64,000 nucleotides of DNA. Source: Pachypanchax playfairii (taxonomy: Eukaryota > Chordata > Actinopteri > Cyprinodontiformes > Aplocheilidae). The DNA lies in assembly GCA_006937955.1 (NCBI GenBank), contig SSNP01000150.1:107550-171549 (forward strand). Reading direction: 5' to 3'. Positions 23,747 to 35,455 of this stretch are shown here, piece after piece; position 1 is the stretch's first letter; each line of letters starts with the position of its first letter. The notes under the pieces are model-generated. The model was not told the origin of the DNA and searched no databases. It saw only the letters and a list, made by a program, of their open reading frames with translations. A program made the position numbers and the translations under genes.

Positions 23747-26700
23747 TCACTCTGCTGAGTTGGAGCCCAAGTCTGAGGAGAACAAGAAGGTTGAGAGGAT
23801 TAGAGAAAAGTGGAGCAGGAACATTGACACACAAACTACAGGGAGAAAATCCTCATTTGTCTAGGGTTGGTCAAGCTGATCTCTAACTGATGCAACACTT
23901 CCAATTTCTTGTTTTCATTTGATCACAATAACCAGCAGCTTCTGACACAAACAACCTGATCTTCAGACCTGAATTCCATCTGAGATCGGTATCCTGGCAT
24001 TGCATCATACCCACCTCACAGCTGAAACTTCACTACGCACTACTGCACAGTTCAATCAGCAGGGGGAGCCCTCACAGCATCTTAAGCTTCCTCAATTGAG
24101 TTCAGACACAGCTCATCACATCTGATCAAACATTGTTCTCTATCTGCTTCTACATTCTTGGAAATCAAAAAGAACACAAGGTAGGTCCAAGACAAGCTCA
24201 GAACCATGTGTGAAAAGTTACCTGAGTTAATATTTTCAGTTCCGTGTCGACTCACTCTTTCCGTCACAGGCAACAATTTTCACCTTGTCGACATGCACAA
24301 GTTCCGTAACCTCTCTGAAGTCCACGTCATTCAGAACAAACGTCCACACGTTGTCACAGAATCTGTAAGTGTTTAGTGAGCCCTGCAGGACAGAAACCAG
24401 AACTAATTCAACACTGTCAGGTATGGGAGCATTTTGGCTTCCCTTTAAAATACAGTGATGATGGAAAGCGACATCATCCTGGCATGTCAGTGACAGGATT
24501 CAACACAAATGCGCAGTGTAACAACCACTAATCACTGCAGCATTTAAACAGCCTTTAGCAGCACAATCCAACCGAGTTAAAGTGATAAACAAACAAAAAG
24601 AAGCGACATGAGTGTTGCTGCAGACATGAGGCCAGACTCTGCTGTGCAAAACAAGAGCTTTAAACACATGCTGAAAGTGTTTGAGCCACGTTATGAAATT
24701 CTGTCACAAACACCCTTCAGTGAGAAGATGTGATTCAATTTGATAAAAAAATTAATACAATTTTTAAATCTAATTTTTAAAACTAATTTGATTTAAACAT
24801 TTATTGAAGCATTTGATTGCCATCTTTAATTAAATGTTTGTATTTAATGAGCATTGAGAAGAAAGGGCTGCATTAAGTGTTTGACTAAATAAATGGGGAG
24901 TAAAGTTATGTCTTATCATTTTCTTTTCTTTCTGCTGATCTGAAAAGTGATCCGATCCGTGACTCAAAACTGGGTTCCGATCTGAACCGTGAGTTTTTTG
25001 ATCCATTGCACCATTAGCCGATAAGGACCCAAAGAGCTTTTATATAGAAAATATCAGAGAAGGATCATAAAAATATGTTTAAATAATTAATAGGACACAT
25101 TCACCATAAACAAGAATACTGTATAAACTTCTAATAATATCTCATTATGAAATAAGTTGTTTGTTTGTACTATGGCGCCATTTTTAGAGGACCATTGTCC
25201 CAGGTTGCACTTTGAAATTTATCAAACTTTGCACCCTAGAGCTTAGGAAGGGAGCCAGCCTGAGCCCGCACCCAGGCACAGAGCTCATGTTTAGACATTG
25301 ATTTTATTACGGGATGGATTATTGCATCTAGTGACTAATGGCTTCAACATGTTAACATTAACGAATCCCCTCCATTAAAAACATTTTTTCTGAGGTTTCT
25401 GTTGAATATTTTAGCTCCACAGGTGTTCTTACCTTCATAGTGGGTGAAAACAGGTCAACAACTTCTCTTTCAGTTTTAATCTCTCAAACTACGCAGGTGG
25501 TGATAAAACCCGAGTTCTCCTGAGTTCTAACGGCCTGTATCTGTTTCATCACAACTCCTTTGTTCATTAGTATTCATCAGGTCCCGCAGTTGAAACCACA
25601 CCTAGCATGCTTCTGGCTAAAAGCTGTTAGCATAACACCTAGCATGCTGCTGGCTAAAAGCTGTTAGCATAACACCTAGCATGCTTCTGGCTAAAAGCTG
25701 TTAGCATAAGACGTAGCAAACAGAAAGAGAGTACGTCTGATGTTGCCATGCGCAGCGGGGCAGGAAACAGTATACCTTGCTCTCATAGGCTAGTTTGTTA
25801 GCCAATCTGAGCCCAGCAAATTAGCATAATTAATATTAATGAGTTGGAGGAAGCCAGGTGAATCTTCATACAGATAGATTGAAAGGTCTGTTAATCAGTG
25901 TTTCCTAACATTTTTTAGATATAAAATGTTTCATATTACGGGTTAATACTTCAGAAATAACCACGAAGTCATGAAATTTGTATGAAATGGCCTCTTTAAA
26001 CACTGCTCCATGAGCACCCACCATGCCGGCCACACGACTCGCATTTCAGACCTTGTCCAATTCCAGAATCTCTATTTTGAGTGTATAAGAGCATAAAATG
26101 TGTGAAGTTGTTTCCAGGTGATCAGAAGCGGATGGAGTGACCGCAATCTGACAAACACACTAAGAATCCAGAACGGCTGAGCCCCCCCCATTCAGACCCT
26201 GCTGCTGAGTTAAATATACATTCTGAGAGTCTCTCCAGAAATAAACTAAACTCATTTGTCCCGCAAATCTGGATTCCTGTGCAATATGCAGATTGTGGAA
26301 GTCAGGCTGGAGCACAGCGACAAAGTCGCTGACGGTCCGCCATGTTTTCTACTGAACAGCTGAGCTAACTTTGCCAGCGTGATCTCTCCTGTGATGAATA
26401 TTAATGAGCAAAATCAATGTGTCGTCGAATTCGTCGATAGACCTGTGAGTAGCTCCTAAATGTAGAATGATTGTGGACTTTGTCAGACATTCCTCCATTC
26501 TATGTGTCTGGATAGAAAACATGCATGTAGACTCACCTTGAAGTTGACTCGGTTCCGGACTCGGTTGGCGAGCGCAGTGTTGATGGCTTTGTCAAACTGA
26601 AGGAGGACTTGAAGAGCCAACTGAGGAGTGATCTGTTGAGTCTGAACACAAACAGTTTGACACATGACATTTTCACCACAGTAAAAACACTGATCACCAG

Positions 26701-27934
26701 GTCTCCGAGGTTAACGGAGCCGAGCTGCTGCTAATGAAGAGCTAACACCGTTACTGGAGCCCAGTTCCTGCTAATGAAGAGCTAACACCGTTACCGGAGC
26801 CGGGATCCTGCTAATGACGAGCTAACACCGTTACTGGAGCCCAGCTCCTACTAATGAGGAGCTAACACCGTTACTGCAGCCGGGATCCTGCTAATGACGA
26901 GCTAACACCGTTACTGGAGCCCAGCTCCTGCTAATGACGAGCTAACACCGTTACTGGAGCCCAGCTCCTACTAATGAAGAGCTAACACCGTTACTGCAGC
27001 CGGGATCCTGCTAATGACGAGCTAACACCGTTACTGGAGCCCAGCTCCTGCTAATGACGAGCTAACACCGTTACTGGAGCCCAGCTCCTACTAATGAAGA
27101 GCTAACACCGTTACTGCAGCCGGGATCCTGCTAATGACGAGCTAACACCGTTACTGGAGCCCAGCTCCTGCTAATGACGAGCTAACACCGTTACTGGAGC
27201 CCAGCTCCTACTAATGAAGAGCTAACACCGTTACTGCAGCCGGGATCCTGCTAATGACGAGCTAACACCGTTACTGGAGCCCAGCTCCTGCTAATGACGA
27301 GCTAACACCGTTACTGGAGCCCAGCTCCTACTAATGAAGAGCTAACACCGTTACTGCAGCCGGGATCCTGCTAATGACGAGCTAACACCGTTACTGGAGC
27401 CCAGCTCCTGCTAATGACGAGCTAACACCGTTACTGGAGCCCAGCTCCTACTAATGAAGAGCTAACACCGTTACTGCAGCCGGGATCCTGCTAATGACGA
27501 GCTAACACCGTTACTGGAGCCCAGCTCCTGCTAATGACGAGCTAACACCGTTACTGGAGCCCAGCTCCTACTAATGAAGAGCTAACACCGTTACTGGAGC
27601 CCAGCTCCTGCTAATGACGAGCTAACACCGTTACTGGAGCCCAGCTCCTACTAATGAAGAGCTAACACCGTTACTGGAGCCCAGCTCCTGCTAATGACGA
27701 GCTAACACCGTTACTGGAGCCCAGCTCCTACTAATGAAAGAGCTAACACCGTTACCGGAGCCGGGATCCTGCTAATGACAAGCTAACACCGTTACTGGAG
27801 CCCAGTTCCTGCTAATGAAGAGCTAACACCGTTACCGACTCCGTGTCTGCGGTTTCCGTTACCTGTATGAGCTCGTCCAGACTTTCCTGGAGGCTGTTTC
27901 CTAGCGTGGTGTTCCTGTATAGCTGGTAGGCCAT
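23747..27934 (-). CDS. gtf2a2: Transcription initiation factor TFIIA subunit 2 (gamma), four exons, 109 residues
   Basis: Minus-strand coding exons are 27934-27863 (24 codons, starting [16 protein letters not shown]), 26641-26537 ([18 protein letters not shown]), 24382-24256 ([15 protein letters not shown]) and 23772-23747 (ends GSNSAE). Junctions are canonical (GTAACG, GTGAGT, GTGAGT donors) and the phases close exactly: 330 nt, 109 residues, the same length as human TFIIA-gamma. The N-terminal helices (1 to about 50) pair with the alpha/beta subunit in the four-helix bundle; the C-terminal half forms the beta-barrel that contacts TBP and upstream TATA DNA. TFIIA stabilises TBP-TATA binding and displaces inhibitors in RNA polymerase II initiation. 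No damage is visible. Intron 1 carries a large tandem array. Its position beside foxb1 agrees with vertebrate synteny. Confidence 0.97.
24383..26536 (-). other. gtf2a2 intron 2, containing a TTAA-type MITE-like element
   Basis: The only clear feature is the repeat copy at about 25372-25996 listed separately. The flanks are AT-rich and unassigned. Confidence 0.5.
25372..25996. mobile_element. Long MITE-like repeat, copy 1, with three internal 37-bp units
   Basis: Shares long near-identical sequence with 30108-31047, from TTCTGAGGTTTCTGTTGAAT to TTTCATATTAC. The right end reads AAATGGCCTCTTTAA, inverted to the left end of copy 2 (TTAAAGAGGCC), so the complete element probably has TTAA-flanked inverted termini, as piggyBac or Kolobok MITEs do. 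Inside, a 37-bp unit (CCTAGCATGC...) begins at 25601, 25638 and 25675. Confidence 0.7.
26711..27837. repeat. 40-bp tandem array with 120-bp higher-order repeat in gtf2a2 intron 1
   Basis: About 28 units of 40 bp, each containing GAGCTAACACCGTTAC and GCTAATGA. Three variants (ending CTACTAATGAAGA, then GCAGCCGGGATCC, then CAGCTCCTGC) alternate in strict order, giving a 120-bp period that repeats about six times between 26850 and 27570. The array stops about 25 bp from the exon 1 splice donor. Confidence 0.97.
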
Positions 27935-28034
27935 GTTCCAAACTGGCTGAACCGCAACTGCACGAAGCACTAACAGTTTCCACTTTCCCCCGAAGCCTGT
28001 TTTTCTTCTTCTTTTGATGTTTTATGGCGGTTGG

Positions 28035-28150
28035 CAACCAAACTTAAAGGTGCATTACCGCCATCTACTGGTAAGGAGTCTGGTACAGGACTTATCTGTT
28101 CCATCACATATCTATAAACCACTACATTTAATAAATCTAAAAATTACCAG
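28035..28150. other. Short dispersed-repeat piece upstream of gtf2a2
   Basis: GGTGCATTACCGCCATCTAC (28050-28069) is a word often found at fish DNA-transposon ends. The gtf2a2 promoter must lie between about 27935 and 28050; no TATA box is evident. Confidence 0.35.
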
Positions 28151-28157
28151 GTATCAG

Positions 28158-28254
<97 letters not shown>

Positions 28255-28490
28255 TTATTTATTTATAAAGCGCTTTAACACGACAAAGAGTCTAAACAAG
28301 GCACTGTACAACTTAAAACCAAGCTAACCACATAAAACATCATGTCAATAAAAAACACAAAACATGAAAACAGAAAAACTAAAACCAGAAGTTATCAATG
28401 AATAGAATAAACAAAAACAAGGCAGAGTCTCAAATTGTGTCAAATGCCTGATGATAAAAGTGAGTTTTCAGACGGGATTTAAATAATGTC
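28151..28490 (-). mobile_element. LINE 3' end on the minus strand with (TCAA)n tail
   Basis: An uninterrupted (TCAA)n array at 28156-28253 is followed by TTTATTTATTTATAAAGCGC, which read on the minus strand is the AATAAA-like terminus of a fish LINE followed by its tail repeat. Coding remains are not recognisable. Confidence 0.65.
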
Positions 28491-28499
28491 AGTAAGGTC

Positions 28500-29110
28500 G
28501 CCTGACGCACGCTCAGGGGTAACAAATATTTCCCCCCAACATCTCTGCTATTCTATATCTTACTTGAAGTTTTCCAGTATTTTGTACCATACTACTTCTT
28601 TGCACTATACATTTCTCACAATTAATCATAACGTGTTCAGTTGTCTCTTCCTGATTACAATGAATACAATTCCCATCAACATGTTTTCCTATTTTGTTTA
28701 ATGAACTATTTAAACCAGTATGTCTCTTAATCTTTATAATATTATATCCTATTTTCTTTTTAACCCACCTTCCCTCATCTTACCAACTTTTCTTTGTATT
28801 TTATAGTCCCATCTTCCTTTTTTTCCTTCCTCTCATTCTTTCTGCCACCTTTCCCTCAACTTCTGTTTAATGATACTTTTAATTTATAATTTACTGAACC
28901 TAATGACTGTTTCAATATTTTCATATTTAGTAGCTCTCTTTGTTATTTTATCTGCAATTTCATTACCAGTTACCCCAAAATGTGCAGGAATCCATAACAA
29001 CACAATTTCAAGTGCCATCATCTGTAATCTATGTAGTAATCTACTGTATATAACATTTGTTGGATATCTATTAAAATATCTGGTTGACTTTCTGAACGGT
29101 TATTATTTAT
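28500..29110 (-). mobile_element. Fragment of an RNase H-bearing non-LTR retrotransposon
   Basis: The minus strand encodes WIPAHFGVTGNEIADK (28950-29010 region), the C-terminal signature of retroelement RNase H (conserved H and D). A short distance later comes IGKHVDGNCIHCNQEETTEH, a CxxC...H...C zinc-knuckle-like end typical of I-group LINEs with RNase H. Frames are broken between the two blocks, and the reverse transcriptase is absent. This is a different LINE lineage from the L2/Rex/Maui copies elsewhere in the window. Confidence 0.75.
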
Positions 29111-29568
29111 ACTGTTGTTGTATCTGAGATTTTGGTTAAAAATAAGTCAGGCGGTCAGGCGAGTGAATCTTTATAAAACAGAATTTATTCCATAAAATCA
29201 TGCATGAAGTGAGAGTGTTCTGACAAATGCAAAGGCAGATGTAAAAAGACTCTGGAAGTCACTGCAGCTTGGCTGTTTTTATAGGTATGCTGATACTGTG
29301 AGCTATCAGAATATGGTCGTCATAATATGTCTGAGACTGCAGCTGCAAGCTCAAACAGGAACTCTTTGTCACTTTGACTTGTCTGTAGAAATGTTACTAA
29401 AATTCTGCCTTCTCACTGTGCAAAGATGAACTAGAATCTGAACATATTATTAGTGGTTTTATTTCCTCTATCCATAATAATAATAGAATTTCTGTCATCT
29501 CTCCTGTGATATACTGTGAATACTGATAATCCATCACTAATACTTTTACCTACTAAAACACGTTTCAA

Positions 29569-30107
29569 GTTTATTTCAAGTTTATTTATTTATAAAGTTC
29601 CAGTTCATAACAAAGTAATTTCAAGTCACTTCACAGAAAAATCAACCAATTAATAATAAAACATTTTCTATCTAAGGAACCAGCTGATTGGATTGAATTG
29701 TTAGTTCAACACAATCCTCCATCCTGAGCAGCACGATTGGAGACAGTGGAAAGGAACGACTCCCTTTAACAGGAAGAACCAGAACCAGAACCCGGCTCAG
29801 GATGGGTGGCCTTCTGCCTTAGCAGACTGGGGTCTGAGCTGACAGGAAAGAGACAAACACCGATGGATTTGGGCCAGTCGTCATGTCTATAGAAAGATAA
29901 ACAGAGAAAGTGTTAATGACAGCAATAATAATAAATACAAACATGGAGAGTAAAGAGAGACAGCAGAGTGAAGACATGTGGACAGTATGTCCTCTAGCAG
30001 TCTGAGACTATAGCAGCATAACTAAAGGGAAAGCTCAGGAGAACCCAAGCTAACCCTGACTATAGGATCGTGTAAAAAGGAAAGTTTTAAGTTTATTCTT
30101 AAAGAGG
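29569..30107 (-). repeat. Dispersed LINE-tail repeat, copy 2
   Basis: Begins TTTATTTATTTATAAAGTTC and continues through AAAATCAACCAATTAATAAT and GGGCCAGTCGTCATGTCTAT, shared with the copies at 15.2 and 48.7 kb. It ends where the MITE-like copy 2 starts. Confidence 0.75.
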
Positions 30108-31047
30108 CCTTTCTATTAAAAATGATTTTTCTGAGGTTTCTGTTGAATATTTTAGCTCCACAGGTGTTCTTACCTTCATAGTGGGTGAAAACAGGTCAAC
30201 AACTTCTCTTTCAGTTTTTATCTCTCAAACTACGCAGGTGGTGATAAAACCCGAGTTCTCCCGAGTTCTAACGGCCTGTATCTGTTTCATCACAACTCCT
30301 TTGTTCATTAGTATTCATCAGCTCCTGCAGTTGAAACCACGACTAGCATGCTGCTGGCTAAAAGCTGTTAGCATAACGCCTAGCATGCTGCTGGCTAAAA
30401 GCTGTTAGCATAAGACGTATCAAACTGGAAGATACTCGGTGAGCTGTTGCCATGTGCAATGGGGCAGGAAACAGTATACCTTGCTGTTAGGTTTTTTCCT
30501 TATTCTATCAAACCCTTTGTTATTATAAATATAAGAAATACGATCACTCAAGAAGATTGGTTCAAAAACTCAGCCGAGGAGAGTACCAGTGTATGCAGCA
30601 TCTCTGCGAGACAGCCCTGACAACTCTGACGGTCCCTCTTCAGCTCAGTGTCTTTATTCACTTAGAAACAGCGATAAAAGATAACATGAATCATCATTCC
30701 CAAAGCACCTCACAATTACCTTGGATTAAGAAAAACAAAGTGTCCTGAGGGAGAATGTATAAGTCAGATAACAGTAGCGGGTCAGATAACAGGGTCTGTG
30801 TGACTGCTGCACACAGGTCATGCAGGAGGTTTGTTCAAAGTTGGTGTCAGACATGAACGTGTATAATTATATGTTTTCCATTCTCTATCACTTGCTCTCA
30901 TAGGCTAGTTTGTTAGTCAATCTGAGTCCAGCAAATTCGAATAATGAATATTAATGAGTTGCAGCCCGAAGCCTGACTCTGACAGATTGAAATGTTTGTT
31001 AATCAGTGTTTCCTAATATTTTTTAGATATAAAATGTTTCATATTAC
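30108..31047. mobile_element. Long MITE-like repeat, copy 2, interrupted by a solo LTR
   Basis: Starts TTAAAGAGGCC and is collinear with 25372-25996 except for a 411-bp insertion (30485-30895). Two 37-bp internal units instead of three. The right terminus is cut off at about 31047, where LINE sequence begins. Confidence 0.75.
30485..30890 (+). mobile_element. Solo LTR, 406 bp, with 5-bp target duplication CTTGC
   Basis: The insertion begins TGTTAGG, ends CTATCA and is flanked by CTTGC at 30480-30484 and 30891-30895. The empty site is seen in the other MITE copy (ACCTTGCTCTCATAGG near 25773-25788), proving the insertion boundaries. A TATAAATA at 30524-30531 suggests plus orientation. It has no internal coding, so it is a solo LTR; the family is unknown. 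Confidence 0.9.
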
Positions 31048-31425
31048 AGGTTTACCTTAGCCACTGGTGCTCCCACAACGATCTGTCCCTCAATGTGGAC
31101 AAAACAAAGGAACTGATCATTGACTTTAGACAATCTCCCTGCAACCATCCCCCAGTCTCCATAAACAACTGTCCAGTGGAGACTGTCCAAGCACAAAGTT
31201 TTTGGGCGTTCACATCATGGACGACCTCACATGGACACAGAACACCACTCACATCACCAAGAAGGCCCAACAGCGCCTTTACTTCCTTCGTAGGCTGAGG
31301 AAGGCCCACCTCCCCCCATCCATACTGGTCATCTTCTACAGATGAACTATTGAGAGCATCCTCAGCAGTTCCATAACAGTGTGGTTTGGAAACGGCACTG
31401 CTGCAGAACGTAAGGGCTAAATGCA
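31048..31425 (+). mobile_element. Maui/L2-like LINE fragment, frameshifted
   Basis: Pieces of RT C-terminus in changing frames: DKTKELIIDFRQSP, then MDDLTWTQN-like and ITKKAQQRL-like words, then TIESILSSSITVW. Same family as the minus-strand copy at 19.2-19.8 kb. Truncated at both ends. Confidence 0.75.
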
Positions 31426-31429
31426 CTAC

Positions 31430-32544
31430 TGCACCTTATATGTACCAAACACATATAGTCATGTAGTACATTAGATCCAGAGACCTTCAAACACCAAAGG
31501 GAGTGGCCGCACCACAGGTCTACAGTTCTGCCCCTCCCATATGAAAAAAAGTTGATAAAACACGTCATCTGGGACAACGGATGACAACACCTGAAGAAGG
31601 CTGCAGGTGCAAATGAAAAATGTCTGGAAAAAAGTAAAAACAACAATATTTTTTGTCTATGTAAAAAGAAATGTGCTAAGTTGTTTAAGTTAAATAAAAG
31701 CTCAAGATAAAGTACAGATTCACATTGTTTCTTTAAATTAAACTTTGAAAGAATTAATCTTGAGCATCTCTTAAAGTAGGGTTAGTTGTTAGTTTTTCAT
31801 AGCAGCTTTTCCAGCCCATTTTCTAGCCGATGCTTCTAAAATACTTTCTCAGTGTTTTCCTTTCAGAGCAGTGAAAAGTCCAGACCTGTCAGAAAACAAC
31901 GGGACCACAATTTTAAAACGTGCTTGGCTCTGTATGCATTTGACTTAATTTGATTTTAATCGTCTCATACAATGTTTCTATTCCACAGCTCTGGTTTCTG
32001 TGCAGCAACGTTGAAGCTTATCTCTGAGAGTCACTTCTTCATACACGACACATTGGACCTCCTCTCAACACTTTATCCTGGTAATCAGATACATCAATCA
32101 CTGTGAGGTCTGTGTTCATCCCCCCAGTTAGGAGTTAAATAGTCTTGAAGACTAATGAGAGATCAGAGCAAGAGCTGCTCCTGCAGGCATAAGAATTAAT
32201 CTTCTGTGTCACCGCTCATCATGCAGCTCAAACTTAGTCAGCTTTTTAAGAGAGGGTACCACACTGAAGGCAATAGGTTCTGCTTGTTTAAGTTGAATTC
32301 AAATATTCTGTTGTGTGCTGTGGTGAACCATCAACAACTGTACTCACATCGTAGTAATAAATTAGCTGGACTTTGTGAGTCTGAAATTGAATCATTCTGT
32401 TAAAAGGCAACCAGAACATTTTCACAGACAAATATGTTCTCACACTCAAAAAAATAACTTGTTGGATGAACACAATTTAATCATGGCACCTATTTCCACG
32501 TAATTAAGTCAAGTACAATAACCCATTTTTGATCATGTCAAAGT
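31430..32544. other. Unassigned DNA
   Basis: No exon or recognisable element. A TGAAGAAGGCTGCAGGTG word near 31590-31607 resembles degenerate transposon tails only. Confidence 0.35.
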
Positions 32545-33296
32545 TGTCATGCCTGGAGGTTTGTACGGAACTCTAATGTGAACCCAGACTTCAGCCCAAC
32601 ACACAGGAGGCTTTCGGCAAGTTAAATAGTGTTTAATATTTACAGTGAATGACAACAAAGGAGAATGTTCGAGAGGCAGGAGATCCAGGACTGGAACAGC
32701 TCGGGAGGAGATACAGATTAGTGGATGGTTGATTATTGCTTGAACTGAAGTGTTGTCTGCGGTGCACGGGGAACGTGCTCACAGAACTTACGGTGCAGGG
32801 AAGGCAGGGATTGCGTGGAGGAGGACTGAGGAACCAGCAGTGGTGGTGGTTAGTTTTCGGGTTTGAGGATGAGGCAGGGGTGACAGCGTTGTAGTCGCAC
32901 TGACCAGGGCAGGTGCGGGAGATCCAGAGAGGACCAGAGACAGACCAGGACCAGGGAGACGGAGACAGTCATGCCGGACCACGACGGAACCAGAAGCCCT
33001 CCGGACGGCGCGGTAGATGGCCAGCACAAAGGAGGCGCTCAGGACCAGGACCAGGACCAGGTAATTACACTAGTTACTAAAGTTGTGCTCAGGCTTCTAC
33101 TAATCAGGCCACACGTTACTACAGTAAGTGTTGTAACAAACTGGCGTCAGTTCCTCCTCTGCTTAAATACCCAGCCACAGAGGGCTGGGTAACGAGCCGC
33201 ACCTGGAACCACTGATCAGCTGCTGCCACGCCCTGCAATGAGAAGGTTAGTCCAACCAAACACAAACACCACACACCAGCTGCTGAGAACCTGACA
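32545..33296 (-). mobile_element. Solo LTR, 752 bp, with 5-bp target duplication AAAGT
   Basis: Begins TGTCATGCC and ends AACCTGACA, so the ends are TGTCA/TGACA inverted repeats. The flanks are AAAGT at 32540-32544 and AAAGT at 33297-33301. Read on the minus strand it has a TATTTAAG promoter-like box (33162-33169), which sets the orientation. This architecture fits a Gypsy-type LTR left by recombination. Short ORFs inside are not genes. Confidence 0.88.
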
Positions 33297-33301
33297 AAAG
33301 T

Positions 33302-34410
33302 AACATATTGGATATTTGGTGGTTGAATCTTGAGTTCATCCTACACATCCTGAAAACTTTGGGACAAAAAAATGTAATCTTGTTCTATGAACAACTACTT
33401 TGTTAATCAAGGCAACTACTATTAGTCATGCTTAATTAACCAATATGGGGTTTGCTGATTTTACTCATATCAGTCTGGTTCTTTCAGTTAGATTTGCTTT
33501 TATGTGTTGCACAAGAAATAGTTAATAACCAATTACTTTCCAATAAAATTACAGGCAGATGATAATCAAATAAACTTTATTAAATGAATTTAACATACAG
33601 CATAAAAGCTTATTATTTGTGTCCACCTTTACCATGCATTACAACTCTTCAAAGGTGAACCAACAGAAATACAGTTCATCCCATAAACTTGTTTTTGAGA
33701 AACTGCAACTTTAAATAGAGTCTTTGTCCATCAAGATAAATAAATCTCAAAAGTGCATTTCAGTTCTGGTGGGTAGCTCAGGTTCAACCAGTATGAGTCC
33801 AAACAACAGCGCACAGGCTTGTACAATGTTCCGTTGCACAAGCCTTCAATTATTACACCATTGTCCTCTGGGTCGTCTTCAGGTTCAGACACCCCATCAC
33901 AGTTTGCTCCGTGCATCTGTTTGCCTCACTGTCTGTATTCTAAAAGAAGAAAAATAAAAACAAAATAGACATGTCATGTCAGTGGAATTTCAAGTATCCC
34001 TTAGATACCAAACAAAAAATTATTTCTATATTTTAGTAGCTAAAAGGAAAATTGTGTAGAAGTGTTAAATCTACCAAAGATACTGTATGTCTTGAAAGAG
34101 CAGCCTGAAAATACACGTTACTGTCTCATTATTTCATTAATGTGATCCAGTATGTACAAAATAATGTGATGAGGTCAATGCTGTCACATAACGCACACCT
34201 AAAAGTGACTGAACTGGTCATGTCTGATTAAAATGAACATACACGTCACTCAAAGAAAAAAAGAAAATGTTAATTATTTTTACTGGCACACTATGAATTT
34301 CAGTTTAAACATAGACAATTCTATGATTGTATACACTTACCATTAGAGAGGAGGTTCAGATGAAGGGCCAGCTTTATTTTGGTGTTACTAGAATAAAAAA
34401 AACAGATAAA
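33302..34410. other. AT-rich unassigned DNA
   Basis: No exon or element boundary supported. Confidence 0.4.
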
Positions 34411-35449
34411 GCTATTTGGATTATTGATCGTGGGGTACCTGCTGATCGGCGCTGGTGGTTACCTGATGTATCTACAAATTCTAAAGTTATGGATGTTATG
34501 GGCTGGATCTGGCAACACTTGTACTAAAAGATTCGGAGATCTGGATCGCAAACTGGATGCGGTCTCGGAGCAGTACCGCGACCAGCTGGCTGTGATTCTC
34601 GAACGGGACCGGGAGGTCCAGGAGCGGGATTGTAAGCTGGCTGATGGGGTCCTGGAGCTGAACCGTAAACTGGGTGCACTGCTGGATCTCACTGGAAGGA
34701 TTGGTGCCACCTTGGAGAAGTTGCCGTTTCGGCTCGGAGTGGAGAAGTGATTGATTGATTATTGGTACTATGCAATTTGGCCTAATTAGGATGATTCTGA
34801 CATTTTTCCACAATAGTGCACCATATGGACAATGAGAAGCTGTTGCAATTCTTCAGCTTTGACTTAATCTCTGTTATCTCTTTTTGGCTGGCCTCAAGGC
34901 CAAAACACTAAATTCCTCCTGGAGCAGTGAGCACCTAGACACACAGCCCCCTCCTTACCTGTGTCCACCGGGCGCCAAAGACTGTGGAAGACATAACATC
35001 TGCGTTGTCCCAGAGACAGTGTCCTTGATAACTCTCCTCACACAACCACATACACTGATTACATTCACATCCTCAAGAAAGTTCTCAACATGTCTCGTGA
35101 ACCCCCCCGCTGGAGGTTTTTATTGCTTTCATCAAGCGCCCCTCATGTTGGGGCACTGGGTGTAGGGACCCTTTTTTCTCCTCCCTCTGACCTTACGTGG
35201 TCTTATTCTTTTTTCCTAACACACAGGCTGATGCGTGCTTATGTATATGTATGTATGTATTTGTATGTATTCTCCTGTGTGATCTTGGCTGGCCTGAACG
35301 ACTTGCGCCGGGCACACTGTGACCCATGGCTGCCTGGAGAGTGAAGGTCAAGCTGTTCTCTGTATCTCCAGTTGAATTTCCCTTCTGGGATAAATAAAGT
35401 ATTTTTCATTTCATTTCATTTCATTTCATTTCATTTTTCATTTCATTTA
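34411..35449 (+). mobile_element. Retroposon copy A (5'-truncated) with membrane/coiled-coil ORF and (ATTTC)n tail
   Basis: Nearly identical to 49605-50615 (I count about nine differences). The frame ending at 34750 encodes a hydrophobic helix (GYLLIGAGGYLMYLQILK) followed by a charged heptad region (LDRKLDAVSEQYRDQL, then VQERDCKLADGVLELNRK) ending FRLGVEK. The N-terminus is lost by truncation at about 34411, but the reading frame after it is intact. About 600 bp of 3' UTR ends TTTCCCTTCTGGGATAAATA and an (ATTTC)n tail at 35404-35449, the kind of terminus L2-like LINE machinery recognises. I do not recognise the ORF. Confidence 0.8.
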
Positions 35450-35455
35450 AGCATG

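Noticed and set aside
26711..27837. CRISPR-like regular repeat
   Set aside because: The repeats are head-to-tail without unique spacers, and the DNA is vertebrate.
33731..33957. Small overlapping ORFs on both strands
   Set aside because: No splice context, no recognisable domain, and the two strands are equally open.
34459..34813. Minus-strand ORFs opposite the retroposon ORF
   Set aside because: Shadows of the plus-strand heptad coding; the strand is set by the element's 3' tail.
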